The notes: generated by a model from the letters alone, not told the origin. Shown: positions 7,961 to 16,027, counted from the first letter of the stretch. The stretch: DNA of 21,267 bases from JBCAWW01 sp039024315 (GCA_039024315.1 JBCCQN010000141.1:1-21267), one strand, 5' to 3'. A program made the numbers and translations.

Positions 7961-9313
7961 TTATTCAGATTCAGGCTTCAAATCAAAGTTTTCAAGGAAA
8001 TCCGTGGCATAAATACCAGAGCGGAATTTATCATCATACATCAACTGCTGATGAAATGGGATTGTCGTTTTGACTCCTTCTACGATAAATTCTTCCAGCG
8101 CGCGGGACATTTTGGAAATCGCATCTTCGCGGCTACTACCCGTTACGATCAGCTTACCGATCATGGAGTCATAGTAAGGCGGGATCACATAACCGGAAAA
8201 TGCATGCGTATCTACACGTACTTTGAGACCACCTGGTTTATGGAAATACTGAATTTTGCCAGGACTAGGCCGGAAATCGTTGAAGACATCTTCGGCATTG
8301 ATGCGCACCTCCATCGCATGGCGATTGGGCAGCATTTGATAGCCTTCGGTAAGTTTTTCACCAGCGGCTACGCGAATTTGATCCTTGATCAAGTCTACGT
8401 CATAGATTTCTTCCGTTACACAGTGCTCTACTTGGATACGAGTATTCATCTCCATGAAGTAGTAGTTGCCATGCTTATCGTAGAGAAACTCGACGGTACC
8501 TGCACCTTCGTAGTTAACAAAAGCAGCTGCTTTGATGGCAGAATCACCCATACGCTTGCGAATTTCAGGCGTAACAACCGGGGAAGGCGATTCCTCCACC
8601 AATTTTTGGTGGCGACGCTGGATGGTGCAATCACGTTCACCAAGGTGATAGACGTTGCCATGCTGATCAGCCATGACCTGAATCTCGACGTGGCGAGGTT
8701 CTTCCACAAACTTTTCGAGATAGAGGCCGTCGTTGCCGAAGGCAGCCCCAGACTCAGTGCGAGCCGAGTTCCAAGCATCTTCCATCTCACCAGGGCCAAA
8801 CACCTTGCGCATCCCCTTGCCACCACCACCGGCGGTTGCTTTGAGTAGGACCGGATAACCAGCCTTATCAGCTTCTTCGAGCGCTTGCTCGAGAGAGGCC
8901 AATAAGCCATCAGAACCTGGCACTACCGGCACCCCAGCCTTGATCATCATTTCTTTGGCGGTCGCTTTGTCTCCCATAGAATTGATCACATCAGCTTTAG
9001 GACCGATAAACTTGATTCCATGGTCTTCACATAGTTGGGAAAACTCAGCGTTTTCGGCCAGAAAGCCATAACCGGGGTGAATGCCATCTACCCCCGTAAT
9101 TTCAGCAGCAGAGATGATATTGGCCATATTGAGATAACTATCTCTACCAGAAGGAGGACCAATGCAAACTGCTTCGTCAGCGAAGCGTACGTGCAAACTA
9201 TCTTTATCTGCGGTAGAAAAAACGGCTACGGTATGAATGCCCATTTCGCGAGCAGTCCTGATAACTCGTAGCGCGATCTCTCCGCGATTAGCAATGAGTA
9301 TCTTTTTGAACAT
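7961..9313 (-). CDS. accC: acetyl-CoA carboxylase, biotin carboxylase subunit
   Basis: 450 residues, the usual length. This cytoplasmic enzyme carboxylates biotin on AccB using ATP and bicarbonate, the first half-reaction of malonyl-CoA synthesis for fatty acids. The N-terminal domain starts FKKILIANRGEIALRVIRT. The ATP-grasp domain has the Gly-rich loop GGGGKGMR at 162-169, the block HLGERDCTIQRRHQKLVEES around 223-242, and the catalytic/metal motif EMNTRIQVEH at 288-297. The C-terminal domain is intact (MEVRINAEDVFNDFRPSPG). The gene follows accB with a 29-base gap and ends the efp-accB-accC run with a good terminator. Confidence 0.97.
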   Translation of the reverse strand: MFKKILIANRGEIALRVIRTAREMGIHTVAVFSTADKDSLHVRFADEAVCIGPPSGRDSYLNMANIISAAEITGVDGIHPGYGFLAENAEFSQLCEDHGIKFIGPKADVINSMGDKATAKEMMIKAGVPVVPGSDGLLASLEQALEEADKAGYPVLLKATAGGGGKGMRKVFGPGEMEDAWNSARTESGAAFGNDGLYLEKFVEEPRHVEIQVMADQHGNVYHLGERDCTIQRRHQKLVEESPSPVVTPEIRKRMGDSAIKAAAFVNYEGAGTVEFLYDKHGNYYFMEMNTRIQVEHCVTEEIYDVDLIKDQIRVAAGEKLTEGYQMLPNRHAMEVRINAEDVFNDFRPSPGKIQYFHKPGGLKVRVDTHAFSGYVIPPYYDSMIGKLIVTGSSREDAISKMSRALEEFIVEGVKTTIPFHQQLMYDDKFRSGIYATDFLENFDLKPESE

Positions 9314-9342
9314 AAAAAAGTAGTTCGTAGAACAACTAACAA

Positions 9343-9846
9343 TTATCCGTTCGGATCGATAAGGAAAAGTACTTGGTCATACTCAACGGGTTGAGCATTT
9401 TCGACCATGATTTTGACGATTTTACCAGACATCTCTGATTCAATTTCGTTGAAAAGCTTCATCGCTTCTACGATACAAACGACTTGGCCTTTTTCAATTT
9501 GATCACCCACTTTTACAAAAGCGTCAACATCTGGTCCAGAAGCCCGGTAGAAGGTTCCTATCATAGGTGATTTGAACTCTACGAGATTGCTTTTCTCTTC
9601 TTTTGGTTCTGGTTTAGGCGCAGGAGCGGCCTTTTCTTGGGGCGCTTCTTTGACAGCTGCTGGGGCAGCCGGGACAGGAGCGGCCATTGGCGCAGCCGCT
9701 ACTGCTTGTTGAGTGGTGTAGATGACATTGCTTTCAGGAGATTTGCGGCGCATTTTGATTTTAAAATCTCCTTTTTCGATCTCAACCTCAGTGAGGTTAG
9801 TACGATTGACGAGCTTTAGTAGCTCCTGAATTTCCTTGAGTTCCAT
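9343..9846 (-). CDS. accB: acetyl-CoA carboxylase, biotin carboxyl carrier protein
   Basis: 167 residues with the usual three-part layout: a short N-terminal helical segment (MELKEIQELLKLVNRTNL), an Ala/Pro/Lys-rich flexible linker at about 50-85, and a C-terminal biotinyl domain with the EAMKLFNEIE motif, in which Lys130 receives biotin. It carries carboxybiotin between AccC and the AccAD carboxyltransferase. It sits between efp and accC, 35 bases after efp, which is the common Bacteroidota order. accA and accD are not in this window. Confidence 0.97.
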   Translation of the reverse strand: MELKEIQELLKLVNRTNLTEVEIEKGDFKIKMRRKSPESNVIYTTQQAVAAAPMAAPVPAAPAAVKEAPQEKAAPAPKPEPKEEKSNLVEFKSPMIGTFYRASGPDVDAFVKVGDQIEKGQVVCIVEAMKLFNEIESEMSGKIVKIMVENAQPVEYDQVLFLIDPNG

Positions 9847-9881
9847 ATAATGAAGGTTGGATAGCGGGGGAAAAGCGGGAA

Positions 9882-10448
9882 TTACCCCTTTACACGTTCA
9901 ACATAGGAGCGCGTAGTAGTATCGATTTTTATTTTGTCTCCTGTATTGATAAATAGGGGGACTCTGAGCTCAGCTCCTGATTCAATCTGAGCTGGTTTGA
10001 GTGTATTTGTAGCGGTATCGCCTTTAAGACCTGGTTCGGTATAAGTGATCTCACGGATGACAAACTTGGGCATTTCAACCTGCAAAGGCTGGTCGTCTTC
10101 GGTATTGAATAATACCTCACAATTTTCACCTTCTCCAAGTAAGTCAAGATGATCAATCATCACCTTATTGATATAGATTTGCTCGTAAGTCTCATTGTCC
10201 ATGAATACTAGATTATCTCCTTCTGCATAGAGATACTGGAACACGCGACGCTCCACTCTAATATCATCGATTTTTGTACTAGTATTGAACGATTGCTCGA
10301 TCACTTTGCCACTGGTAAGACTTTTCATCTTTACCCGCACAAAAGCACTACCGCGCCCCTGTTTTACGTGCTGAAACTCTACCACAGAGTAGATATCACC
10401 ATTATACCTAAAACACAAGCCGTTACGAATATCGGAAGTACTTGCCAT
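9882..10448 (-). CDS. efp: translation elongation factor P
   Basis: 188 residues, full length, with the KOW-like N-terminal domain and two OB-type domains (ending GDKIKIDTTTRSYVERVKG). EF-P relieves ribosome stalling at consecutive prolines. The loop that reaches the peptidyl-transferase centre reads VKQGRGSAFVRVK, so the tip residue is Arg32 where E. coli-type EF-P has a lysine (KPGKG). Arginine at this place is the hallmark of the EarP-rhamnosylated branch, but the rest of the protein is of normal Bacteroidota type and no earP is visible here, so modification is open. It is the first gene of efp-accB-accC. The 114 bases upstream contain only a poor promoter match (TTTG and TATTTTG about 15 bases apart on the minus strand, around 10513-10540). 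Confidence 0.96.
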   Translation of the reverse strand: MASTSDIRNGLCFRYNGDIYSVVEFQHVKQGRGSAFVRVKMKSLTSGKVIEQSFNTSTKIDDIRVERRVFQYLYAEGDNLVFMDNETYEQIYINKVMIDHLDLLGEGENCEVLFNTEDDQPLQVEMPKFVIREITYTEPGLKGDTATNTLKPAQIESGAELRVPLFINTGDKIKIDTTTRSYVERVKG

Positions 10449-10562
10449 TGAATTTACGATTAATGTCCTTTAGCCTTGGCAAACACATTATGCCATAGGG
10501 GCTGCAAAATAACAAAATTCATGGAACAAATGCTTGGCCTATTTTTCCACCGAATTTGTAGA

Positions 10563-11513
10563 TCAAGGATAAAAATAACTTTGTCGGATTTGATAGGGAA
10601 AGCTACTTAAGAAGGCGCTTTGATTGCTAGGAATATCAACCCGCCATAAGGAATCTCGATCATGGTAATACAATTGAGCGGTGATAAACTGAGTCGCAAA
10701 ATCCGTAACCGGTACAATACCGGGCCGTGGCAAAAGATTTCCTCGCAGCTCCAAAGTACCCACCCACTCTCTTCCGGTTTCCTGCCGTCGATAAGGAGAA
10801 TGTTCCAGCTTATTGAAGATCACCGGACCGTTTTCAACGATTACCTGCGGCCCAAAATCCCAGTTGTAGAGAAGGTTTTCGCCCCCAAACTGACTGATAA
10901 ACTGAATCCGATTAAACAACTCCCATTTGATCACTTCACTTACCGGATGCGGCAATAACGTATTTTCTACGAGGCTGAGACTTTGCTCTTCCCAGACTTT
11001 CAGTCGAACACTATCCTCCAACAAATAGAAGTAAGGCTCCATATAGAACAAATGCTCCACCTTACCTGTCAAAGTATCGCGCACTTCTCGCCCATCTTCA
11101 CGATTGATCCAAAGGATTTCTCGCCTATTGGTATCAATCGTCGCTAGGCGACTTGCCCCCCAAGCCAGTAAATGCGGACTAAAAGTAGCAAGCTGATAAG
11201 TATTGGTGAGGGATTCGTTCGGCAAGCCGAACGCTAAAATCCGCTGCTCACTAGCTATCGCTATGCCTAACTCCTCCCCCCAAAGTGCTATATCTGATAC
11301 ACTAGCAGTCGCTAAATTTAGATTCGTTTCGTATTGCCAAATGAGCTCATCAGTGGGTAATATCTTTAGGATAGTTTGCTCGGCGCTTTGATTATCTGCC
11401 ACCAAAAAATAAGCCGCTATGGGTTCTGGAATAAAAGCCACATCATTATCAAACTCACAGCTAGCCAGCGGCCACAAAGCCAAAAGTATGGGCCAAAGGA
11501 TCAATCTTTTCAT
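10563..11513 (-). CDS. hypothetical lipoprotein, possibly beta-propeller-like
   Basis: 316 residues, not recognised as a named family. The N-terminus is a clear lipoprotein signal (MKRLILWPILLALWPLASC, lipobox LASC, Cys19). The rest is rich in short beta-prone stretches that recur about every 40-50 residues (YFLVADNQSAEQTILKI, SDIALWGEELGIAI, HLLAWGASRLATID, HLFYMEPYFYLLED, WRVDIPSNQSAFLS), which resembles a WD/YVTN-like propeller, but no blade signature is certain. The ATG overlaps the stop of the upstream permease gene (ATGA, 11510-11513), so the two are co-transcribed and probably coupled. It could be an accessory lipoprotein or simply share the operon. It lacks a solute-binding-protein layout, so it is unlikely to be the permease's binding partner. 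Confidence 0.65.
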   Translation of the reverse strand: MKRLILWPILLALWPLASCEFDNDVAFIPEPIAAYFLVADNQSAEQTILKILPTDELIWQYETNLNLATASVSDIALWGEELGIAIASEQRILAFGLPNESLTNTYQLATFSPHLLAWGASRLATIDTNRREILWINREDGREVRDTLTGKVEHLFYMEPYFYLLEDSVRLKVWEEQSLSLVENTLLPHPVSEVIKWELFNRIQFISQFGGENLLYNWDFGPQVIVENGPVIFNKLEHSPYRRQETGREWVGTLELRGNLLPRPGIVPVTDFATQFITAQLYYHDRDSLWRVDIPSNQSAFLSSFPYQIRQSYFYP

Positions 11514-12514
11514 GATAAGCGCACTCTAGGGTCCAACACTCTATACAACCAATCCGTCAAAATACTCACCACAACAAAGACAGCGCCAATGAAAATCGCA
11601 CAACCCAATATGACCGGAAAATCCTTGGTATTAAGGGCATCGATAGTCAGTTTACCTATCCCTTGCCAATCAAAAATGTATTCGATAAAAAAGGCTCCAG
11701 CCAGTAGAGAAGCAAACCAGCCTGTCGCCGAGGTCAGAACCGGATTGAGTGCGTTGCGCAAAGCGTGTCCCAGCCGTACCCGCCGAGGAGATAAGCCTTT
11801 GGCCTTAGCAGTACGGATATAATCAGATTGTAAAACATCCAACATACTACTGCGCGTCAATTGAATAAAAACCGCCAATGGTCTGATACCTAAGGCTAAA
11901 GCGGGTAATAGTAGATTTTGCCAAATGATGTGTCGTCCCATAGAAAAGACATTTTCCTCAAAAAAATGCCCGCTTACATTCAAGCCAGTAATAGGTCTTA
12001 GCTTGACGGCAAAAATCCACGCTACCAATACACCAATGAAAAATGAGGGCGCCGAGATCCCCAATACCGAAAAACTCAGGATACTTTTATCGATCCAACT
12101 ACCAAAGCGTAAGGCCGCAAATATACCCAATCCAATACCTAGCAAGGCCGCGATCAAGATGGCAGCGCTTGCTAAGATAAGGGTACCTTCCAATCTTTGC
12201 ATGATCAGACTCCCCACAGGCTGATTGGTTTGATAAGAGCGCCCTAGACTCGGCCATTTAAACCCAAAACCACCACCAGCTTCCTCTTCCTGCATCCCAA
12301 TGGGGGCAAGTTGATTGAGATACTTGCCATACTGGACGTAGAGAGGTCGATCTAGACCAAAACGTTTGCTAATAGCCGCTTTGGTTTCGGCATCAGCTTT
12401 ATCACCGACCATATACTGGACCGGATCCCCGAGGGTATAAAAGATCAAAAAGAGAAGACTTACGATCCCCCAGATCACTAATAATCCCTGTAATATCCGT
12501 TTGGCTAAAAACAC
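11510..12514 (-). CDS. ABC transporter permease, DppB/OppB type
   Basis: 334 residues with the order typical of dipeptide/oligopeptide permease B subunits: a first membrane helix (LQGLLVIWGIVSLLFLIFYT), a long periplasmic segment (GLDRPLYVQYGKYL, about 53-66), then five more helices. The cytoplasmic EAA coupling loop lies at about 230-260 (DYIRTAKAKGLSPRRVRLGH). The C-terminus LTDWLYRVLDPRVRLS is also usual. It would form a channel with a DppC-type partner and ATPase subunits, none of which are in this window; Bacteroidota often scatter these genes. A Gly-rich insert (EEEAGGGFGFKWPSLGRSY, about 76-94) lies in the periplasmic part and is common in this branch. The substrate is unknown; peptides are the family default. 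Confidence 0.88.
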   Translation of the reverse strand: MFLAKRILQGLLVIWGIVSLLFLIFYTLGDPVQYMVGDKADAETKAAISKRFGLDRPLYVQYGKYLNQLAPIGMQEEEAGGGFGFKWPSLGRSYQTNQPVGSLIMQRLEGTLILASAAILIAALLGIGLGIFAALRFGSWIDKSILSFSVLGISAPSFFIGVLVAWIFAVKLRPITGLNVSGHFFEENVFSMGRHIIWQNLLLPALALGIRPLAVFIQLTRSSMLDVLQSDYIRTAKAKGLSPRRVRLGHALRNALNPVLTSATGWFASLLAGAFFIEYIFDWQGIGKLTIDALNTKDFPVILGCAIFIGAVFVVVSILTDWLYRVLDPRVRLS

Positions 12515-12566
12515 AGTATAAATGTAGAGTGCGGAGCGTCAATATGCAATTTCTTTGCTTTGCTAA

Positions 12567-12840
12567 CTGCTTCGCAGAACGCCAGAGTCAAAAGATCTCG
12601 ACGCGCCTACCTCAGCAGGGATGGCCTTAGAGTAGTTGGAGAGCTAAGTACTGAGGCAATATTATTTAGTATTTAGATCTAAGAAAATGGGGCTATACGG
12701 TTTGGAAAGACCTTTTTTCTATGTACTCAATACTTTCTACTCTGTACTAAACCAGCTCATCTCAGAAATCTGAAAATTATCAGAGCTTTGTAAACTTATC
12801 CTGCATAACGCAGCCAAAGAATGAGCGTTCCGCGCAGCGG
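12567..12840. repeat. imperfect inverted-repeat-bounded intergenic element
   Basis: CTGCTTCGCAGAACGC at the left and GCGTTCCGCGCAGCGG at the right are reverse complements at 13 of 16 positions and enclose about 240 bases without a gene. The interior carries AGTA motifs on the left and TACT motifs on the right, so the element as a whole is roughly palindromic. It could be a dispersed non-coding repeat or a structured RNA; copy number cannot be judged from one window. Confidence 0.45.
12722..12749. repeat. four tandem 7-base units, consensus nnTACTn
   Basis: Four adjacent heptamers each carry TACT at the same place: TGTACTC, AATACTT, TCTACTC, TGTACTA. Single AGTA motifs in the opposite orientation occur at 12631, 12647 and 12668. 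The units are degenerate and too short for CRISPR. Confidence 0.6.
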
Positions 12841-12867
12841 TCTGCCAAAACAAAACTCCTCCCAAGC

Positions 12868-13773
12868 TTAAAGCGACTGAATTTTCTCCTCCGTTAGGGT
12901 ATTGGGCAGCAAAAGTTTCAGACTGTTTTCTAAGATACTGATGGAGATATCAGTACCGGTCTCAAAGGGTTCCCCATCAACTTGAGCGTAACCGGGCTGG
13001 GCGCGTTTGATTTGAATATTTTTGGCTCGAAAGACTTTGACATAATTGGAGTCTTGCAACCTGCCACCAAACATTTTACTCACCATCAGGGCGGCTTTGA
13101 CCAAAGGAAATTTGCGCACTACCAGCAAGTCAAAAAAGCCATCGTTAAGGCTAGCGTGAGCATTGACCTTGACATCATAGCCCCATTGGGTACCGTTAGC
13201 GATGGCGATACCGATGATTTTTTCGAAATGATGGGTTTCGCCATCGATGATCAGTTCGTAGTCTTGGGGTTGGAGTTGGAGGAGGCCTTCGGCCGAACGC
13301 CTAACATAAGGGGCTAAGCCACGGCTTTTGCCGAGGGAAAAGGTGTGAGCTACTTCGGCATCTAAGCCCACCCCCGCCACATTGAGAAAAGGGACTTCAT
13401 TCATCAAGCCAGTATCAACCAAGAAGGTCTGAGCATCTAAAGATTGGCGAATCGCGAGGCGCGTGTTGACCGAATAGCCCAAATTACGGGCGTATCCATT
13501 ACCTGAACCTTTGGGAATGATACCTAATTGCAGATTACGAAAACGCATTTTGGCACCGATGGCATTGACAGTACCGTCCCCCCCTACAGCAAATACATTT
13601 TGAATTCCTCTCGCTTCTGCCTCGTCCAATATGGCTTCTAAGCGTGCAAAGTCGATCTCTTTGATATAGACGGGCCGACCTGCTTGGGTATAGGTTTCCC
13701 TAATCAGGGCTTCGGTTTGTTCGGCATCACGTTTACGACCCGATCCGGGATTGATCAAAAAGAGGGTACTCAT
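12868..13773 (-). CDS. diacylglycerol/sphingosine kinase-like lipid kinase (YegS/DagK family)
   Basis: 301 residues from ATG 13773; a TTG two codons earlier is possible but less likely. The DAGK catalytic domain is clear: N-terminal LFLINPGSGRKRD, nucleotide-binding GGDGTVN at 64-70, and PKGSGNGYARNLG at 87-99. It continues with NVAGVGLDAEVAH and the C-terminal beta domain ending in YAQVDGEPFETG, a block conserved in YegS/DgkB-type enzymes. It probably phosphorylates diacylglycerol or a related lipid on the cytoplasmic face using ATP; the true lipid substrate cannot be read from sequence. It sits just behind the terminator of the OmpA gene, so it probably has its own promoter in the short 74-base spacer or lives on readthrough. 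Confidence 0.9.
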   Translation of the reverse strand: MSTLFLINPGSGRKRDAEQTEALIRETYTQAGRPVYIKEIDFARLEAILDEAEARGIQNVFAVGGDGTVNAIGAKMRFRNLQLGIIPKGSGNGYARNLGYSVNTRLAIRQSLDAQTFLVDTGLMNEVPFLNVAGVGLDAEVAHTFSLGKSRGLAPYVRRSAEGLLQLQPQDYELIIDGETHHFEKIIGIAIANGTQWGYDVKVNAHASLNDGFFDLLVVRKFPLVKAALMVSKMFGGRLQDSNYVKVFRAKNIQIKRAQPGYAQVDGEPFETGTDISISILENSLKLLLPNTLTEEKIQSL

Positions 13774-13795
13774 AGGCAAACCCTAATATACAAAG

Positions 13796-13821
13796 AAGGT
13801 CCGGCTTGGCAGCCGGACCTT
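13796..13821 (-). terminator. intrinsic terminator of the OmpA-family gene
   Basis: AAGGTCCGGCT and AGCCGGACCTT make a perfect 11-bp stem around a 4-base loop, 26 bases past the stop codon. The minus-strand RNA continues CTTTGTATAT, a modest U-rich tail. On the plus strand the stem is followed by CGGGATATTTT. Confidence 0.8.
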
Positions 13822-13847
13822 CGGGATATTTTATATAAGGCTAAACC

Positions 13848-15575
13848 TTAGTTTTGAATACACTCAAATTCAACGCGACGGTTCACGTAGTGAAGTGTCT
13901 CTAGCTTACGATTACGGTGGTTTTCAGGCAGATCACCAATTTGGGGCTGCTTTTCACCTTCGTAAGCGGTTACGAAGCGATCACGATCGATACCATAGGT
14001 ATTGACGAGGAAGTCAACGGCATTGTTAACACGGCGCATAGAGAGGTCCTGGTTGTAAGCATCAGTGTTACGATTGTCTGTATGCCCCACTGCGCTCACT
14101 TTTAGCTCCGTATCAGCACGCATCACTTGAGCGATATAATACAGCTCTGGGTAGAATTCAGGCTTGATGTTGTCGCGGTCCAAATCAAAGTAGATGATTG
14201 GAAGAAGACATGGTTGCTCATTACCTTCTGGCTTAGGGAATACAATTGCAACCCCTTTGGCATCATAATACATACCTGGAGGAGAATTGGGCTCCTTGTC
14301 ATAAGCGTCAGGTACACCATCGTTGTCGCTGTCCAAAGCGCGGCCACTGCCGTCTACATCAACACCAGGAGTTGAAAATGGCTCAGCATCTTCAGTATCA
14401 ATGATACCATCGCGATCGCTATCTAGAGCGCGGCCAGATGGATCAACAGGAGATCCTTCAGGAGTATCAGGCTCTTTGTCATATAAATCAGGTACACCGT
14501 CTTCGTCAGTATCTTCGGTCAAGCTGTTGACAAGCTTCTTAGTGTCGGCGATGTCAGAGTAGATACCGCTAACAGGGTTTTGCCACCAGAGAGACTCAAC
14601 TCCTTTACCAAGACGGAAGTGAATACCAAGACTAGTAAGATTGTACATATCCATGTCGCGCGTCATAGCAGAGCCAAAGTTGGGACCTCCACCACTCTCT
14701 TGCCAGCGCTGACCATCCATAAGGTCGTCATTGGCACGGACAAAACGATGTTCTAATTCCAACTCTACGCGAGAAGCAACGCGGTAACGAAGTCCTAAAG
14801 CGCCAGAGATATAAGGATTGATTACGTATGGATCACCACCTACAGTGAAGCCTTGCTCATCGGCATGACCCTCGGCGAGAGACTCATACTCACCGTCTAG
14901 GAGCGTTTTTAGTTGAGCAATACGATCTCTACGTCCTTCGATACCTAGGGCATCTCCTTGATTGAGGTCAATATTTTCTACGCTAGTAAATTCATAAATC
15001 TGTCCAGAAGCATTCAAGGCATCAACCTTTACATTATAACCCATGGCTCCAAAACCTAGAGCGGCGTAGATGTTCCACTTATTGGTTTCTTTGTAGAAGT
15101 TAATGTTGTTGAGGTTAATTACCCCTTCTACCCCAATATCTCCATATCGCATCTGAAAGTTATAAAATACATTCTCAGCAACCCCGTCTGGACGGCGGTA
15201 GTTGACATCCCATGGGTTGGCGTGAAATGCATAACCTTTGGCAGGCTGGTAATTTAGGCCAGTAGCACGACCGATACCTGCATGCAGACGAACGGAAAAT
15301 GCGTGACCGAGAGCTTTACGGACATTAAGAGCAAAGCCTCCATCAGCCTGAGGGGCGACGTCTCCAGCTACTGTGGAGATACCACCTTTGATACCAATTG
15401 ATAATTGATTACGAGGTTTGGGGGGAAAGGCTACATTGCCGTCCTGAAAATCTTGCAGTGATTGTTGATCTCTTTCACGATAGTCGTTTGGATCTTCGCT
15501 CACTACCTGGGCAAAACCGGTAAGAACGATAGAGCCAAGGAACATCAGCAAAAGGAGATGTTTGAAATTTTTCAT
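13848..15575 (-). CDS. OmpA-family outer membrane protein with thrombospondin type 3 repeats
   Basis: 575 residues from ATG 15575, chosen because it starts a clean signal peptide (MKNFKHLLLLMFLGSIVLTG, cleavage after FAQ near 23). A longer frame reaches 15647 but only from GTG and with no signal at its start. Residues about 57-322 look like an outer-membrane beta barrel (alternating strands such as LSIGIKGGISTVAGDV, and ELELEHRFVR; end LGIHFRLGKG). Calcium-binding type 3 repeats follow at 355-430, with DTDEDGVPDLYDKEPD, DSDRDGIIDTEDAEPF and DSDNDGVPDAYDKEPN. The OmpA C-terminal peptidoglycan-binding domain is at about 458-572 (PIIYFDLDRDNIKPE, VGHTDNRNTDAYNQDLSMRR, NRRVEFEC). It should tie the outer membrane to the cell wall. 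It is a single-gene unit with a strong terminator. Confidence 0.92.
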   Translation of the reverse strand: MKNFKHLLLLMFLGSIVLTGFAQVVSEDPNDYRERDQQSLQDFQDGNVAFPPKPRNQLSIGIKGGISTVAGDVAPQADGGFALNVRKALGHAFSVRLHAGIGRATGLNYQPAKGYAFHANPWDVNYRRPDGVAENVFYNFQMRYGDIGVEGVINLNNINFYKETNKWNIYAALGFGAMGYNVKVDALNASGQIYEFTSVENIDLNQGDALGIEGRRDRIAQLKTLLDGEYESLAEGHADEQGFTVGGDPYVINPYISGALGLRYRVASRVELELEHRFVRANDDLMDGQRWQESGGGPNFGSAMTRDMDMYNLTSLGIHFRLGKGVESLWWQNPVSGIYSDIADTKKLVNSLTEDTDEDGVPDLYDKEPDTPEGSPVDPSGRALDSDRDGIIDTEDAEPFSTPGVDVDGSGRALDSDNDGVPDAYDKEPNSPPGMYYDAKGVAIVFPKPEGNEQPCLLPIIYFDLDRDNIKPEFYPELYYIAQVMRADTELKVSAVGHTDNRNTDAYNQDLSMRRVNNAVDFLVNTYGIDRDRFVTAYEGEKQPQIGDLPENHRNRKLETLHYVNRRVEFECIQN

Positions 15576-15708
15576 ATACTTCCTTCCAGTTAAATGACTT
15601 TTCTGTTTTCGAAATTGGCTAGAATGAACGTGTGAATGCGGGTTCACTTATTTTTAGGTTATAACGTTTACGTACAAATTTCCTGCCAGCAAAAGCGCTT
15701 GGCAATCA

Positions 15709-15739
15709 ATGGATAAACATAGAGATTATCTTTATCCAT
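15709..15739. promoter_or_regulatory. 9-bp perfect inverted repeat upstream of the OmpA-family gene, possible operator
   Basis: ATGGATAAA and TTTATCCAT are perfect reverse complements 13 bases apart, 134 bases before the porin start codon. Their centre-to-centre distance of 22 bases is about two helical turns, which would suit a dimeric regulator; alternatively it folds as an RNA hairpin. The GGATA half-site recurs in the next inverted repeat. Confidence 0.45.
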
Positions 15740-15772
15740 CTGACGAAGATGTTAGCTATTAAATAAAATTGT

Positions 15773-15792
15773 AGTATCCAACGACGGATACT
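15773..15792 (-). terminator. 7-bp perfect inverted repeat, possible terminator of the tRNA-Cys transcript or operator
   Basis: AGTATCC and GGATACT pair perfectly around a 6-base loop. On the minus strand the stem is followed by ACAATTTTATTT, a passable U-rich tail, so it could end the tRNA-Cys transcript about 235 bases downstream of the tRNA. It shares the GGATA half-site with the repeat at 15709-15739, so a protein-binding role is the alternative. Confidence 0.4.
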
Positions 15793-16027
15793 CTCCCTTC
15801 TATAAAAATATTTAGCTACTCCAAAGATCTCCTTCCTCCTCAATTTCCGAATCGCCGATGTAAGTAAGTCTGAATCAACGCCGAATTCAAGAGGGGGTAA
15901 GGGAATTGTACAAATGATGTAATGAACGGTAGGGAATCTAACAGGAATGGTAATAACCTTACCTGGCGTCTAGATACCGTGCTATCAAATAACGGTCTGT
16001 GCCATCCACTGCCTTAGAAGCAATGTG

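Larger units (their letters stand above)
12515..12867. other. 353-base gene-free stretch with repeat structure
   Basis: This lies between the lipid kinase stop and the permease start. No coding frame looks real. It contains imperfect inverted repeats near both ends (12567-12583 and 12825-12840), four 7-base TACT repeats, three AGTA motifs in the opposite sense, and a small TCAGA/TCTGA inverted repeat near 12761-12772. The permease promoter should lie here, but I cannot pick one out. Confidence 0.5.
15576..16027. other. 452-base gene-free stretch upstream of the OmpA-family gene
   Basis: No gene is visible. It holds the leader and promoter region of the porin gene. A small hairpin GTGAA/TTCAC lies at 15632-15647, with two larger inverted repeats at 15709-15739 and 15773-15792 (listed separately). 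No exact TAnnTTTG promoter is seen on the minus strand. The tRNA-Cys transcript also ends somewhere in this stretch. Confidence 0.5.

Noticed and set aside
8051..8848. Long open frame (265 codons) on the plus strand within the accC region
   Set aside because: It lies antisense to a fully conserved accC; the translation has no recognisable domain and reflects the codon pattern of the opposite strand.
8446..8910. 154-codon minus-strand frame inside accC
   Set aside because: It is an out-of-frame shadow of accC, Ser/Arg-rich with no domain.
11376..11822. 148-codon plus-strand frame across the lipoprotein/permease junction
   Set aside because: It is antisense to two genes, including a conserved permease, and has no domain or signal.
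12722..12749. Short tandem repeats considered as a CRISPR remnant
   Set aside because: The units are 7 bases, degenerate and adjacent without spacers, and no cas gene is near.
14290..14520. DNA-level repeats inside the OmpA-family gene
   Set aside because: They are explained by the three thrombospondin type 3 repeats in the protein.
15576..15647. 24-codon extension of the OmpA-family protein from GTG
   Set aside because: It would bury the signal peptide behind a polar, His-rich stretch; ATG 15575 opens directly into the signal.
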